Shown in pieces: positions 12,289-23,231 of a DNA stretch of 64,000 nt. A model generated the notes under the pieces. It saw only the letters and a list, made by a program, of their open reading frames with translations. It was not told the origin of the DNA and ran no database searches. This DNA comes from Ligustrum vulgare (taxonomy: Eukaryota > Streptophyta > Magnoliopsida > Lamiales > Oleaceae), in contig OY743190.1 in the NCBI GenBank assembly GCA_963555705.1, positions 38,360,929 through 38,424,928 of the forward strand, given 5' to 3'. Made by a program: the position numbers and the translations under genes. Within the stretch, counting starts at the first letter, position 1, and each line of letters opens with the position of its first letter.

Positions 12289-13399
12289 TTACATGCCCAA
12301 GAGGAACTTAATTTTATTGAAAATATCGACGGAGATGATCTGTGTTCCACGGATTACGCAGGGGGACCCCGATAGGTCTTTGATCGTATATGTACCGGGT
12401 ACTACCTCGACAATGACATTATAAAGCCCCTCCCAGTTAGGACCCAGAGTCCCTACTCCTGGTTCTTGAGTAGAAGGAAGGATCTTTTTAAGGACCAAAT
12501 CTCCAACGCTAAAGAACCCATTCTTCACCTTCTTGTTGTAGTAGCGGGTCATTTTTTCCTGATACCTGGCCAACACCACTTGTGAGTTATTCCTTTTTTC
12601 GAGGAGGAAATCCAAGTCTGCCCTTTGTGCTTCCTCATTTACTGCCTCGTCATAATGGATTTGGCGAAGGGAAGGCACCCCAACTTCAACTGGACATACC
12701 ACCTCGGATCCATACGCCATGGAGAACGGCGTTTCCTCTGTTGCGATGTGCGTAGTATTTCGAAGTGCCCACAACACTTGCGGGAGTTCATCTACCCATG
12801 CACCCTTTTTTGATTTCAGTTTCCTTTTTAGGGTGTTCTTTATGGTTTTGTTCACGGATTCAACCTTCCCCATTTGCTTGTGGGTGATGTGGAGATGAAA
12901 ATAATTTACAAATTCCCAAATCATTGCATAATTCATCAATACTTCTATTTTTGAACTATTTTACGTTGCCACCAACCAACGAGTGCGCTATTCCAAACCT
13001 GCATATAATATTCTTCCATATAAACTTAGAAGTGTTGGCTTCAACGATCCTCATCAGGGGCTCTGCCTCGACCCATTTGGTGAAGTAATAAATTGCCACT
13101 ATTGCGAAACAATTGTTACCAGTGCCTCGGGGCATAAGACTAATAATATTGACCCCCCCACTTCGTGAAAGGCCAGGGGCTGGTTACCACAGTCAATTTG
13201 TGATGCGGCTGATGCGGTATGGTTGCATGCCTCTGACATTTATCGCACTTGCGGACAAAGTTATGGGAATCCTTTCTCATAGTGGGCCAAAATATCCCTG
13301 TTTGAGGACTTTTCGAGCCAATGATAAAGCTCCAGCATGGTTGCCGAAAATGCCCTCATGAATCTCTTTCATTATATACTGTCCTTCCTCTGGCACAAC
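12289..13399 (-). pseudogene. Integrase of B (decayed)
   Basis: The C-terminal 216 codons (12289-12939) remain open. They contain the glutamate motif context GKVESVNKTIKNTLKRK, then AWVDELPQVLWALRNT, ETPFSMAYGSEVVCPVEVG and the C-terminal GPNWEGLYNV segment, all matching D. The zinc-binding and catalytic core upstream (12940-13399) is recognisable only in pieces over several frames. The enzyme would insert element cDNA into the genome; this copy cannot. Confidence 0.8.
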
Positions 13400-14525
13400 T
13401 TATCGTAGCAAATGAGAGGTGTAGCTCCGTTTATAGAGCAAATCATCCAAGATGACAAAATTTGCGGCATACCTTTGCATTTTTCGAGCTACTTCTGGCT
13501 CCTCTGGTAGAGTTTCATACTTCAAGTATGCCAGAATAGGATTCATCAAAGAACCTTCTTCTTCTTCTATTACCAAAATCTCCGCTCCTGGTTCGATGGA
13601 AGAAATCGGCAGATGCTCAACTGGCACCATTTTGAGGAGCTCGGCATCCTTACTACTTGCCAGTTTAGACAAAGCATCTGCATTAGAGTTCTCAGTTCTA
13701 GGAATATGAAGCAATTAATTTTTTTCAAAGTGGGTAGCTAAATCTTTTACTTTTCTCAAGTATGCAATAATGGCTGGCTATTTGGCAGAGAACTGTCCGT
13801 TAAATTGGATTACAACAAGCTGCGAGTCACTGCTTGCCACCACTGACTTAATTTTTAAAGCTTTTGCAAGCCTTAATCCAGCTAGGAGTGCCTCATATTC
13901 TGCAACATTATTTGAGGCTTCAAAGCCAAAGCGAATAGAGCTGTGCAACTTGTGTCCCTCCGGACTCATCCCTGCCCCGAATCTTTTTTCAGTGGAGGAC
14001 CCATCAATGAACAGCTTCCACTCGAGGCTATCATCCATTTTATCAATCATCTCAACCTCGGGTGGATGAGTGAACTCAACTATGAAATCTGCTAACGCTT
14101 GGCCCTTTATAGATGTTCGAGGCACATAATGCAGGTCGTACTGGCTAATTTCTATTGCCCATTTCATTAACCTTCCTGACATATCTGGTTTCTGTAATAC
14201 CTGTCTCATAGGAAAGTTCGTGAGTACATGGATGGAGTGTGACTGAAAGTAGGGGCGGAGTTTACGGGCTGCAGTTATCAACGCTAGAGCAAGTTTTTCC
14301 ATATTTGGGTAACGTGTTTCCGCATCCAGCATGGCTTTGCTCATGTACTACACTGGAAGCTGATTCCCATTCTCCTCTTTGACCAACACTGAGCTAATGG
14401 CCTCCCTTGACATAGCTAAATATAGAGAAAGTGGTTCGCAAACCTTTGGTTTGGATAATAGGGGGCTATCCTAGGAATGCCTTCAGGTCGGAAAATGCTT
14501 GCTCACATTCTGGTGTCCATTGAAA
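13400..14525 (-). pseudogene. RNase H and archaeal-type RNase H of B
   Basis: Frames 13778-14344 and 13400-13714 align with D. The part YPNMEKLALALITAARKL is the end of the ordinary RNase H. LFIDGSSTEKRFGAG, NNVAEYEALLAGLRLA, SSDSQLVV and ENSNADALSKLASS are the four motif regions of the second, archaeal-type RNase H, which is known from the Tat lineage. The two frames are joined only by frame changes or stops. Confidence 0.8.
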
Positions 14526-15308
14526 TCATTTTTCGCCTTTAAAGACCTTAAAAAATGGCAAACATTTATCGGTGGACTTCAAAACGAATCGACTTAAGGC
14601 AGCAATTCTTCCGGTTAGGCTCTGCACTTCTTTTGGGCTCTGAGGAGAGCGCATGTTGAGTAAAGTTTTGATCTTATCCGAATTGGCTTCAATCCCTCTC
14701 CTGTTTACCATGAATCCAAGAAACTTTCCAGATGCTACCCCAAAAGCTCATTTCCCAGGGTTAAGCTTCATCCGATATTTCCTAAATATGTCAAAGGCCT
14801 CTGATAAATGGCGAACATGTTCTTAGGTAACCATACTTTTGATCAACATGTCGTCGACATATACTTCCATGGTACTTCCCAACTGCTCTGAAAACATGCG
14901 AATTACCAACCTCTGATAGGTGGCTCCTGCATTTTTCAAACCGAACGACATGGCTTTATAACAATAGAGCCCCCTGTCCGTAATAAACGAGGTGTGCTCC
15001 TCATCTGACTCATGCATGGGGATCTGATTGTACCTGGAGTACACATCCATAAAGCTCAGCATCTCATGTCCCGCTGTAGAATCAACTAGTTGATCAATTC
15101 GAGGCAGAGGGAAACTGTCTTTTGGACAGGCCTGGTTTAAATTCGAAAATTCAATACATACTCTCAACATCCCATTCTGCTTGGGAACCAAAACAAGGTT
15201 TGACACCCACTTCGGATACCGGGATTCTCTGATGAAGCCATTTTTCAATAGCTTTGTCACCTCCTCTTTCAAGGCCTCATATTTATCTGAACTCGTTGGC
15301 CTCCTCTT
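14526..15308 (-). pseudogene. Reverse transcriptase of B
   Basis: Matches D throughout. Seen are LKNGFIRESRYPKWVSNLVL, RVCIEFSNLNQACPKDSFPL, the first aspartate region LSFMDVYSRYNQIPM, and the catalytic YVDDM (about 14848-14863). In-frame stops occur at 14823-14825 and near 14748. The frame is the same as upstream gag-protease, so B once had one continuous gag-pol frame here. Confidence 0.85.
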
Positions 15309-17078
15309 CTACCTGTGCCCAGGGCTTCTTGGGTCAAGTTGGAGCTTGTGACAAGCCACTTTAGGATCAATTCCAACCATGTCATCGTGTTTCCATGCGA
15401 ATACGTCAAGATTTTTGAGCAAGAAGCTTTTCAATTGATCTTTGTATTCAACTAGAGAATCCATCCCAATCTGTAACTCCTTGATTGGATCATGTTGATC
15501 AACACAGAAGCATTCCAACCTTTCGGCCAGGGTAGAGCAACTTTCAACGGTCATCCTTGGGTCCAGATTCGCCAAATCCCCTTCCAGTGTCATGGCTACA
15601 TCTTCATCCATCAAGGACCCTTCACCCAGTCTTTCAGGGTCTGGAGTAGCCTCGGTCATTGCCACCTCACTAACCATATTTACGCTCTGGTCTTGAAACT
15701 TTCGAATAGCATTTGTGTAAAAGGATCGTGATTCAGTTTGCCTCCCCCTAACAGTGGCTATGCCATGTTCTGTTGGGAATTTCATACAAATATACTTTGT
15801 ATGAGTTACAGTCCCTAGGTCAGTTAGGCCCGGCCTCCCAATTGAGCCGTGATATGAGGAGCTTTTGTCCACAGTCAAGAACTCCATGGGCATTCTAGAG
15901 GAGGCTGGGGGCTGCCCTACTTTCATCATAAGGGATATGGATCCTCTGGGAGTTATGCTATTTCTGGTGAACCCATATATTGGATCCGTGACTAGGATAA
16001 GTAGGGTACTAATCCCCATCTTGTCAAAAGTTACTCCATAGATCACATTCACCGAGGCACCGTCATCTACTTGCATCCGTGACGATCCATTCCGAGCCAC
16101 CACCACCCGAATAAACAGCGCATCATTATGTGGAAAGTGTACCCCAATAGCGTCATCCTGGGTAAACATGATAGGTTCAGTCCCGGACATCCCAGCCGGA
16201 TGCGAATGGATGTGATAGTTCACGTTAGCAGGCTGTTTGGCCTCTCTGATGTACCATTTTTGGGAGTTATTGGTACTCCCACCTGGGTGGGGTCCTTCCA
16301 ATATGGTGTCGATCTCGCGGATCGACAGGTCAGTTGCAGTCACAGGTGGTTCTCTTATATTTTTATCACGTGCCAGGGGGTTATTTATGTCCCTACTTCT
16401 ATCCCCTTGACGACCATCTATCCTTTCCTTCGTAAAGTTCTTCCATGGAGCTCTCATATCAGTTCGATTGAGCTTTTGTTTATTTGGCCTTTGCAGCTTT
16501 CCTTTGTCAGGGGTGAAATCGCCTCCCTTTCTTCCGTTTACCTTTTGGTTTGCCAACATGTGGATTTCTCTACAATCCTCTGTTGCATGGACGTAATATC
16601 TGTGGTACGCGCCGTAGACCCCAATCATAGGTTGTTTTCCACTTCGGATACCCTCTATTCTTCCAAGGGCCGGGAGGGGATTAGGTGCAAGCGCATTGGA
16701 GTGTAAGTTGGGAATAGCCTCAGTAATCTCAGCCTCATAACTGGATCCAGTCCCCGGAAACGGACATGGCGCACCCCCACGGTTACCTCCGAACCTATCG
16801 TTATTGCCTCTCTTCCTCTGGTTCGTTTCATTGGGGTACCCAGTATTGTATCTCCCTTGAGGATGATTGTCCCTGGCCCTAGCCGTTTCTTCCGAGACGA
16901 TCTCCTCCTTCATCAAGTCTACTAAGGCGTAGTAATCCCTCGGCTTTCTGCTTTGAACATTCCTCCAAAACATGTTTGTCATGTCTAGGTCTCCTTTTAA
17001 TGCAGAAAACATCTCCGCCTTGATGATGTTTTCAAAGATATGCATTTCTTCTGTAAACCGAGCTAGATAGCTCTTCAA
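15309..17078 (-). pseudogene. Gag C-terminus and protease of B
   Basis: A 589-codon open stretch. The nucleocapsid motif near 16570-16615 reads GAYHRYYVHATEDC. D has CAYHRYYGHATEDC (CX2HX4HX4C, the Tat-type knuckle), so B has lost the first cysteine. The protease active-site region at 16044-16070 reads VDDGASVNVIYG. The DPERLGEGS and LDVFAWKHDDM segments lead into RT. The product would be processed into capsid, nucleocapsid and protease. Confidence 0.85.
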
Positions 17079-17105
17079 ATACTCCTCCCTTCCTTGCCTT
17101 AAATC

Positions 17106-18042
17106 CTAAAGGCGTTGAAGTGGGAGATGGCCGGGCCTGGAGGAAACAAAACCATTTTTGAAAGCTGCCTTCAAATCTTTCCAACTGTGAATGCTACTAG
17201 AAGGGGTTTTTTTATACCACCCTATTGCACTTCCCTCAAGTGTTAAAGCGAAGGCTTTGCACTTCAGCGCCGGGTTGACTCTGGCTATTTCCATATTGGC
17301 GCAATAATGTAACAGGTGATCATCAGGGTCACCTCTGCCAGAGTACTTTGTTATTTGTGGCATTTCAAAGTCATGGGGCACCGGGCACCTTCGGATGCCC
17401 TCCGTAAAGGGGCTTATTTCATCTTCATCATCCAGCTCGTATGACGGTAATTCACTGTTCTCACCATGGTCGGAATTCATCGCGTCATGATATTGGTCAT
17501 AGGGTGGCTGAAGGTAATCCTGCCCCCGTGGTGGCAAAACTCAGCCGTAATTTGGCCTTTGAAAGGTCGGAAGGCCACCCTGAGTTAGGGTCCGGGCTGC
17601 TTCTTCTCTTCTCTCCCGCCTATTTCTAGGCTCGTGCGTGGGGCTCCATTTTTCCGCCCCTGCATCATATCTGTCCTTAGGCATTTGGCTCCGCGAAAGG
17701 GCTTCTTCAGCCCGTCGCTCCGGCCTATTTCTAGGCTCGGCCGCATTATTCCGACCTTGGTCAGTTCGGCCTCCTCGTTTGCTCCTAAATAGTCCCCCTA
17801 TTTTGCTAAAAACGCTGCCATACTTTGAGGGCGAAGCCTCCCTATGGTTAATAGGTTATTGACCTTGTTCTCTTGGTGCTTCATGCACCTGGTCTTCTTT
17901 GTCGCAAGGAACAGATTCCACCTCGACATATGCCTACGGATCCTGGTAATAATACGAGGCAGTGGCCGCATCAGATGGTGAGTAATGTGGTTGCAAGTAC
18001 TGCGGGGGCATTATGGGTTCGTTTACAACGTATCCCCTAGCA
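17106..18042 (-). pseudogene. Gag N-terminal part of B, truncated
   Basis: The open part 17106-17537 contains the capsid motifs ALKCKAFALTLEGSAIGWYK, SSSIHSWKDLKAAF and FVSSRPGHLPLQRL. Upstream the coding can be followed against D (ASYYYQDP, YVVNEP) as far as about 18042, where similarity stops and the GeBP fragment begins. A stop at 17106-17108 separates it from the next gag segment in the same frame. Confidence 0.8.
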
Positions 18043-18497
18043 AACTGACTCGTGACATTCAAGAAAAAAGATATTCATATGGCCAGATCTTCAAGGACGA
18101 TGATGTCATTGTTTTGCTTCAAGGTCTGATCGATTTCAAGTCCAAAAACATGACCGATTTTTATTTCTTCATCAAGGACAAGCTTTCCACTCAGTTTACA
18201 AAGAAACAGATCACTGAAAAGTTTCGTAGACTCAGGAAAAAGTTTGTAGGGAACTTGAAGAAAACTACACAAGGTCAGAATATTATTGGGGATTTCGACT
18301 CAATTGTTTTCCATCTTTCCAATAAACTTTGGGGAAATGATGAAGAGAAAGCGACTACGAGAAGACCCAGAAAACGGAAACATATTGATCGAGAATTGAA
18401 AGGAATTATGATAAAGGAGATTGAGCTCTACTGTAACAAGTTGGAATTGATGAAGGAGATGATTGGACTAGTTGCGCAATCTCTTAAAGGCCGTTAG
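18043..18497 (+). pseudogene. GeBP-family (DUF573) transcription factor, 3' fragment
   Basis: The only host-gene coding I recognise. From about 18057 the frame reads a GeBP/DUF573 DNA-binding domain: YGQIFKDDDVIVLLQGLIDF, KNMTDFYFFIKDKL, KKQITEKFRRLRKKFVGNL, FHLSNKLWG. A basic TTRRPRKRKHIDR stretch follows, then the C-terminal helix IELYCNKLELMKEMIGLV, with a stop at 18495. Family members are usually several hundred residues with an N-terminal acidic region. Here the N terminus is replaced by retroelement sequence, so the gene is truncated, probably by B's insertion or a later deletion. The open frame running in from 17985 is a chance extension through antisense gag. The C-terminal end looks natural. 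Confidence 0.75.
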
Positions 18498-19306
18498 GTA
18501 GGTAGGTAATGATTATTATGCCTATATATTCTCTATTTTGTTTGGAAACTGATCGAGTACATCACTGGATTTAAATTCTATTTTTGTGAAGCAGACAACA
18601 ATTATTTAATACTTTGGTGCTTCAATGTTATAGAGAAACTCTAGCATTTCTATTTTGAGTAAGAACAAAAATATTCAATTTACAATATTCTTTTAGTAAT
18701 ACATAAAATATAACTGGTTATATATTTGTCCCTAATTATTGAAATGTGCACGAATTAGCACTTTAATATGATTGGCCGTTTGATTTGAATCACACTTTCA
18801 AATCAATGCAAACAATTAATTTTAATCATATATTTTATTAACGTTTTTAATTTTAATCTACGTTAAAATTACTTTCATAATTCATAATTTTTGCCCATTG
18901 TCATAAATTTAATCTTCAATTTTTTTATTTTTTATTTTTCACATTCTTATCCTCAAATTTAATTAATTCACACATGTTCTTTATGTTAATAATTTTTCTT
19001 CAAAAAGTTCAGTGAGAGAACATACATACACACATTTGCCCTTATATATTTTAAATAAATAAAAAACTTTTAAAATAATATTTACCATCATTTCAAAGCA
19101 CACTGACAGATTATTTGGGGGGGGGGGGGTGAAATCTTTAGGGAGCAGATGTGCTATTTGGTGGAAGTTGAGTATAAGAATTAGACAAAAATGGCGAGGA
19201 AAAATGTGTTATTATCAAGGTTCTAAATTGCGTAATGCGTTGCAATACGTCGAGGTCGAGAATCAAGAATCACAAGTTTAGGAATGTCAATGCGAAGAAT
19301 AATGGT
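18498..19306. other. AT-rich island downstream of GeBP fragment
   Basis: No gene seen. Probably the 3' untranslated and downstream region of the GeBP gene. A run of 13 G sits at 19117-19129. The sequence meets the C LTR at 19307; I see no matching 5-bp duplication on the far side. Confidence 0.5.
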
Positions 19307-19977
19307 TGTTGATTCCGGGCCCAAAGAAAGGTACAGTGACCCACCAGCTAAGGCCCAATAGTGGCCCAACGGACCTTGACCCACAGCTGAGGCCTGGAAT
19401 ATCACCTTGAGATGAATGCCGAGGTGGTATGTCAAGCAAACCTCCTTAGCCGACCTGGTTAACGCCCAGCCTATGTGCTTTATACTCAGCCGGGGCGCTT
19501 TATGGCGTTGACCAGAAGAGAGAGATGGAGTCAGTGATGGGACACTGCCTTTACCCAGACGTGACGGGCGCCCATCCCCTACGAAATGTAGAAATGATTA
19601 CGGTTGAAAAGCATGATTGTCACATCCATAAGCTAGGGTAATGACAAGTGTAAAGTATGCCACGTGTCGTAATTCAAGACAAGAAGTTCCTCTATAAATG
19701 AAGCACAATTGTCTCCAAGTTGGGGGTTAGCAATTTCTCACTCTTAACTCTGTATTTCTCTCACTCCCTTTTCTCTCTTTTACACACTTTTATCTCCCGC
19801 ACCCAAGATATATTTGCCTAAAATTAGCACTGACTTAGGCATCGGAGTGCAAACGGGAGCCACCTCGGCTCCCTTTGCAAGCTGATTGTTTGTCTTAGTG
19901 CGCAGGAGATCCACGTGTTCAAGAGGGAGGAGCTGAGACGTGTTGGTCCAAGGTCCAGCTGGATTTTGTGGTCAACA
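19307..19977 (+). repeat. 5' LTR of C
   Basis: TGTTGATTCC start, GTCAACA end, 671 bp. TATAAAT at 19693-19699 is the likely core promoter of the genomic RNA. The 3' part (from about 19740, TTTCTCTCACTCCC onward) is shared with the E and D LTRs. Confidence 0.95.
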
Positions 19978-19980
19978 TTT

Positions 19981-19998
19981 TGGCGCCGTCTGTGGGAA
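19981..19998 (+). other. Primer-binding site of C
   Basis: TGGCGCCGTCTGTGGGAA three bases after the LTR, of the TGGCGCCG type used by Tat/Athila elements. Same site in D (58391-58408, minus) and, altered to TGATGCCG, in E. Confidence 0.85.
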
Positions 19999-20100
19999 AC
20001 CATACTGCTAACCACGAAAACACATGGTAAAAAGCCACACATAGAAAGGTAGTCCTGAAAAAAGGACGAAGAACCCCTTACGAAGGAGCAGGTAACTGCA

Positions 20101-20420
20101 AGAGCTTTGAAAGATAAGCTGGTTGGCTTTGAAAAAGGTAAGAGCTTTGAAAGATAAGCTGGTTGGCCTTGAAAAAGGTAGGAGCTTTGAACGATAAGCT
20201 GGTTGGCCTTGAAAAAGGTAGGAGCTTTGAAAGATAAGCTGGTTGGCCTTGAAAAAGGTAGGAGCTTTGAAAGATAAGCTGGTTGGCCTTGAAAAAGGTA
20301 GGAGCTTTGAAAGATAAGCTGGTTGGCCTTGAAAAAGGTAGGAGCTTTGAAAGATAAGCTGGTTGGCCTTGAAAAAGGTAGGAGCTTTGAGAGATAAGCT
20401 GGAAAACCTTGAAAAAGGTG
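20101..20420 (+). repeat. Leader minisatellite 1 of C: 8 x 40 bp
   Basis: Eight head-to-tail 40-bp units, each starting near GAGCTTTGAAAGATAAGC, at 20101, 20141, 20181, 20221, 20261, 20301, 20341 and 20381. D has about two units (58222-58300, minus). Confidence 0.95.
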
Positions 20421-20544
20421 AAGAACCTCTTGAAAAAGAGAGGAGAAATACTACATAAAACCCTTGAAAAAAGGAAGGAAACCTTTTGAAAAAGATTGGT
20501 AACAAATGCCTTAAAGAAAGACCTCCTCGAAAGAGGGACTCTCC

Positions 20545-20960
20545 TTCATATTGCCTAAAGTGGCATGGTCGAAGTGCTTCCTTCATATTGCCTAAGCGGC
20601 ATTGCCGAAGTGCTTCCTTCATATTGCCTAAAGTGGCATGGCCGAAGTGCTTCCCTCATATTGCCTAAAGTGGCACGGCCGGAGTGCTTCCTTCATATTG
20701 CCTAAGTGGCACGCCCGAAGTGCTTCCTTCATATTGCCTAAGTGGCACGCCCGAAGTGCTTCCTTCATATTGCCTAAAGTGGCACGGCCGAAGTGCTTCC
20801 TTCATATTGCCTAAAGTGGCACGGCCGAAGTGCTTCCCTCATATTGCCTAAGTGGCACAGCCGAAGTGCTTCCCTCATATTGCCTAAGTGGCACTGCCGA
20901 AGTGCTTCCCTCATATTGCCTAAGTGGCATGGCCGAAGTGGCTTCCCCTCTTATTGCCTA
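20545..20960 (+). repeat. Leader minisatellite 2 of C: about 11 x 36-37 bp
   Basis: Units of the form CCTAAGTGGCACGGCCGAAG followed by TGCTTCCTTCATATTG. A degenerate version lies in the E leader at about 36580-36905. Confidence 0.9.
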
Positions 20961-21230
20961 AGTGGATTCCTTTCCGAAGGACCTCTTCCATGGACTCCTT
21001 CCGAAGCACCTCTTCCGAAGGACCTCTTCCATGGACTCCTTCCGAAGGACCTCTTCCATGAACTCCTTCCGAAGTACCTCTTCCGAAGGACCTCTTCCAT
21101 GGACTTCTTTCCGAAGCACCTATTCCATGGACTCCTTTCCAAAGCACCTCTTCCATGGACTCCTTCCGAAGCACCTCTCTCGAAGGACCTCTTCCATGGA
21201 CTTCTTCCGAAGTACATCTCCTAAGGTCGT
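20961..21230 (+). repeat. Leader minisatellite 3 of C
   Basis: Repeats built from TTCCGAAG, ACCTCTTCC and ATGGACTCC. E has the same array as about ten 41-bp units (39445-39850). The open frames through it on both strands are repeat translations and not genes. Confidence 0.9.
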
Positions 21231-21944
21231 CTTCATAAATGTCGCAGCAACACAGTGTCAAAAGACACCTATAGTCATGTCTGATTTAAATGTCGCGGCA
21301 ACGCAGACTCATGAAACAATAAAAGATTTGTTTATTGCCGAAGCGGAACGGTTCGGAGAATTTATTATTAAGCTCGGCTTAAGTGTCTCCACGACACATG
21401 GCCTCAGAGACCTTATATTCTTAAGCCTCGGCTTAAGTGTCTCCGAAAATGACACGGCTATGGGAGCTCTACCCACTCGTCTCCAGAATGGCATGACCTT
21501 AGAAGTTTTTTCTGAATTCACACCGGATAAAACACGGACGAGGTAATATGTCGACATGATTTAACCCGAACCTGATATACTGAAGTAACACCGTTACAAG
21601 TTAACAAAAGAATAAGATCATTGATCAAAGTCCTCGCTAGGGGCTGCTAACAAGCATAATTCCAAGTAAACATGAATAGCTTAGCAAACCCCCACAAATA
21701 AGGGATTTCCCCATTCAATGGAATCCACCCCGGACTAACGAACTGAGTACTTGCAAACGAGGCTATAAAGCATCAATACATGGGACTCCTAGGTGGATGT
21801 CCTCCTTTAACTCCGGAGTGAATATTCTATTAGATGAGGGTGAAGCATACTTGGTTGATAAATCTATGAAACAACCTGAAGAAGAAATTGGAGTCAATTA
21901 AAGAAACAATGGTAAATAAACTTCCATGAGCCCTATGGAGAATT
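21231..21944 (+). other. Untranslated interior of C
   Basis: No gene seen. It lies between the minisatellites and the integrase fragment, where about 8-9 kb of gag-pol would sit in a complete element like D. Confidence 0.4.
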
Positions 21945-22262
21945 AGAATTACCTCGCACACCGCTACTGGTGAAACACCTTTCTCGCTGGCTTATGGGGC
22001 CGAGGCGGTATGCCCCGTCGAAATCGGAATCCCTTCGCTTCGTCAAATTCATTATGACGAAGTTAGGAACGAGGAAGCGCAAAGGGCCGGTTTAGACTTC
22101 CTCATGGAAAAACGGAATGATTCCCAAGAGGTAATGGCCAAATACCAGAAAAAGATGGCTCGATACTACAACAAAAAAGTGAAGAGCCGACGCTTTAATA
22201 TTGGGGACTTGGTCCTCAAAAAGGTTCTTCCTTCAACACAGGAGCCAGGAGTAGGGACTCAC
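21945..22262 (+). pseudogene. Integrase C-terminal fragment of C
   Basis: An open fragment reading TATGETPFSLAYGAEAVCPV, then IPSLRQIHYDEVRNEEAQRA, YNKKVKSRRFNIGDLVLKKV and PSTQEPGVGT. It is the same sense as the LTRs and very close to D (49429-49740, minus). It ends exactly in a GGGACTC word that also occurs 225 bp further on in D, showing a microhomology deletion of the integrase end. The catalytic core is absent. Confidence 0.85.
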
Positions 22263-23231
22263 ATAAGGCTAAACTACGATCACCACGTAAAGATTGGGAA
22301 TTTTAATACAATAAATGCTTCGAACCACTCAAATCTAAGGTGCTGCACTCATTCACCGTCGTTCACCGCGCAATACGTTTGGAATCATTCAAATATAACC
22401 AAATGTTGTCATATAAACCAAAATCTTTGGTGCGTTACGTTAGTTCATACTTATATTACTTTGGCCACAAATACCACACGCCTCCGCCAGGCCTGAACTT
22501 TATTAAAAACAAGGGACTCCGGTGAATTTACACTGCGACATTGACAGAGGTTCATACAAATTTGTAAATGTGGGTGTCACAGAGTTTTAAAGTAAAATCG
22601 CTCAAAGGTTGGTCAAGATCAGATCTAATTAGCAAAGATAGGTACATCAACTGTGCCGGATCTGGGGGTATAGCAAATGATTAAACTTGAATAGAATTAT
22701 TGCTGCGAAGTGATGACAAATTCGATCCGCTCATGAATGACCACATCGGATTTGAGGGACTAGCACACCCAAAATATGGCCATCCATCATAACCAAAGGT
22801 TTAGAAATCGCCTCGGACTAATGCCCGAGGAGGAAAGGCACAGGAGCCCCTCCAGCCGAACTAAGTTATGCTTGTCCGAGGTGCTCTAAATCAAGTGCAT
22901 TTTACAAATCAAGACATTAAGAGCGCATGTCTGACTTGACATTTACAGACATCTACAAAAGGCACAGGAGCCCCTCCGGCCGAACTAGGTTGTGTTTGTC
23001 CGAGGTGCTTCAAATCAAGTACATTTTACATCATACAAGACATTTACAATCGCAAAGGCGTCCGCGCTTGGAAGCATTTATGCGTAAACAGGTCGAAATG
23101 TTACGTTTACAGGAAAAATATGAATAAGTCATTACAAATTGAATGAATGTTATATTTACAAATATCCGGTGCCGGAGCACTTACAAAAAAAAAAAAAAAA
23201 GATCCAACGACAAGATAAATACAAAAGGGGG
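22263..23231. other. Spacer of C with LTR-end relic and direct repeat
   Basis: 22263-22320 matches D near 49140-49196. 22700-22790 copies the 3' end of a B-type element: the bases before the tract, TTTGAGGGACTAG at 22751-22763, then the start of a B-type LTR with about ten bases missing. 22836-22920 and 22959-23048 are a direct repeat containing GGCACAGGAGCCCCTCC. No gene seen. Confidence 0.6.

Noticed and set aside
16128..16706. 192-codon plus-strand frame opposite B gag
   Set aside because: Shadow of the conserved gag-protease frame on the minus strand.
20101..20420. Regular 40-bp units that could suggest a CRISPR-like array
   Set aside because: Units are contiguous with no unique spacers, and the locus is a plant retrotransposon leader.
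20008..21261. Several open frames on both strands with repeated FKANQLIFQSS, GRSASFILPK and TSSMDSFR-like units
   Set aside because: They only reflect the leader minisatellites, which have no internal stops in several frames.
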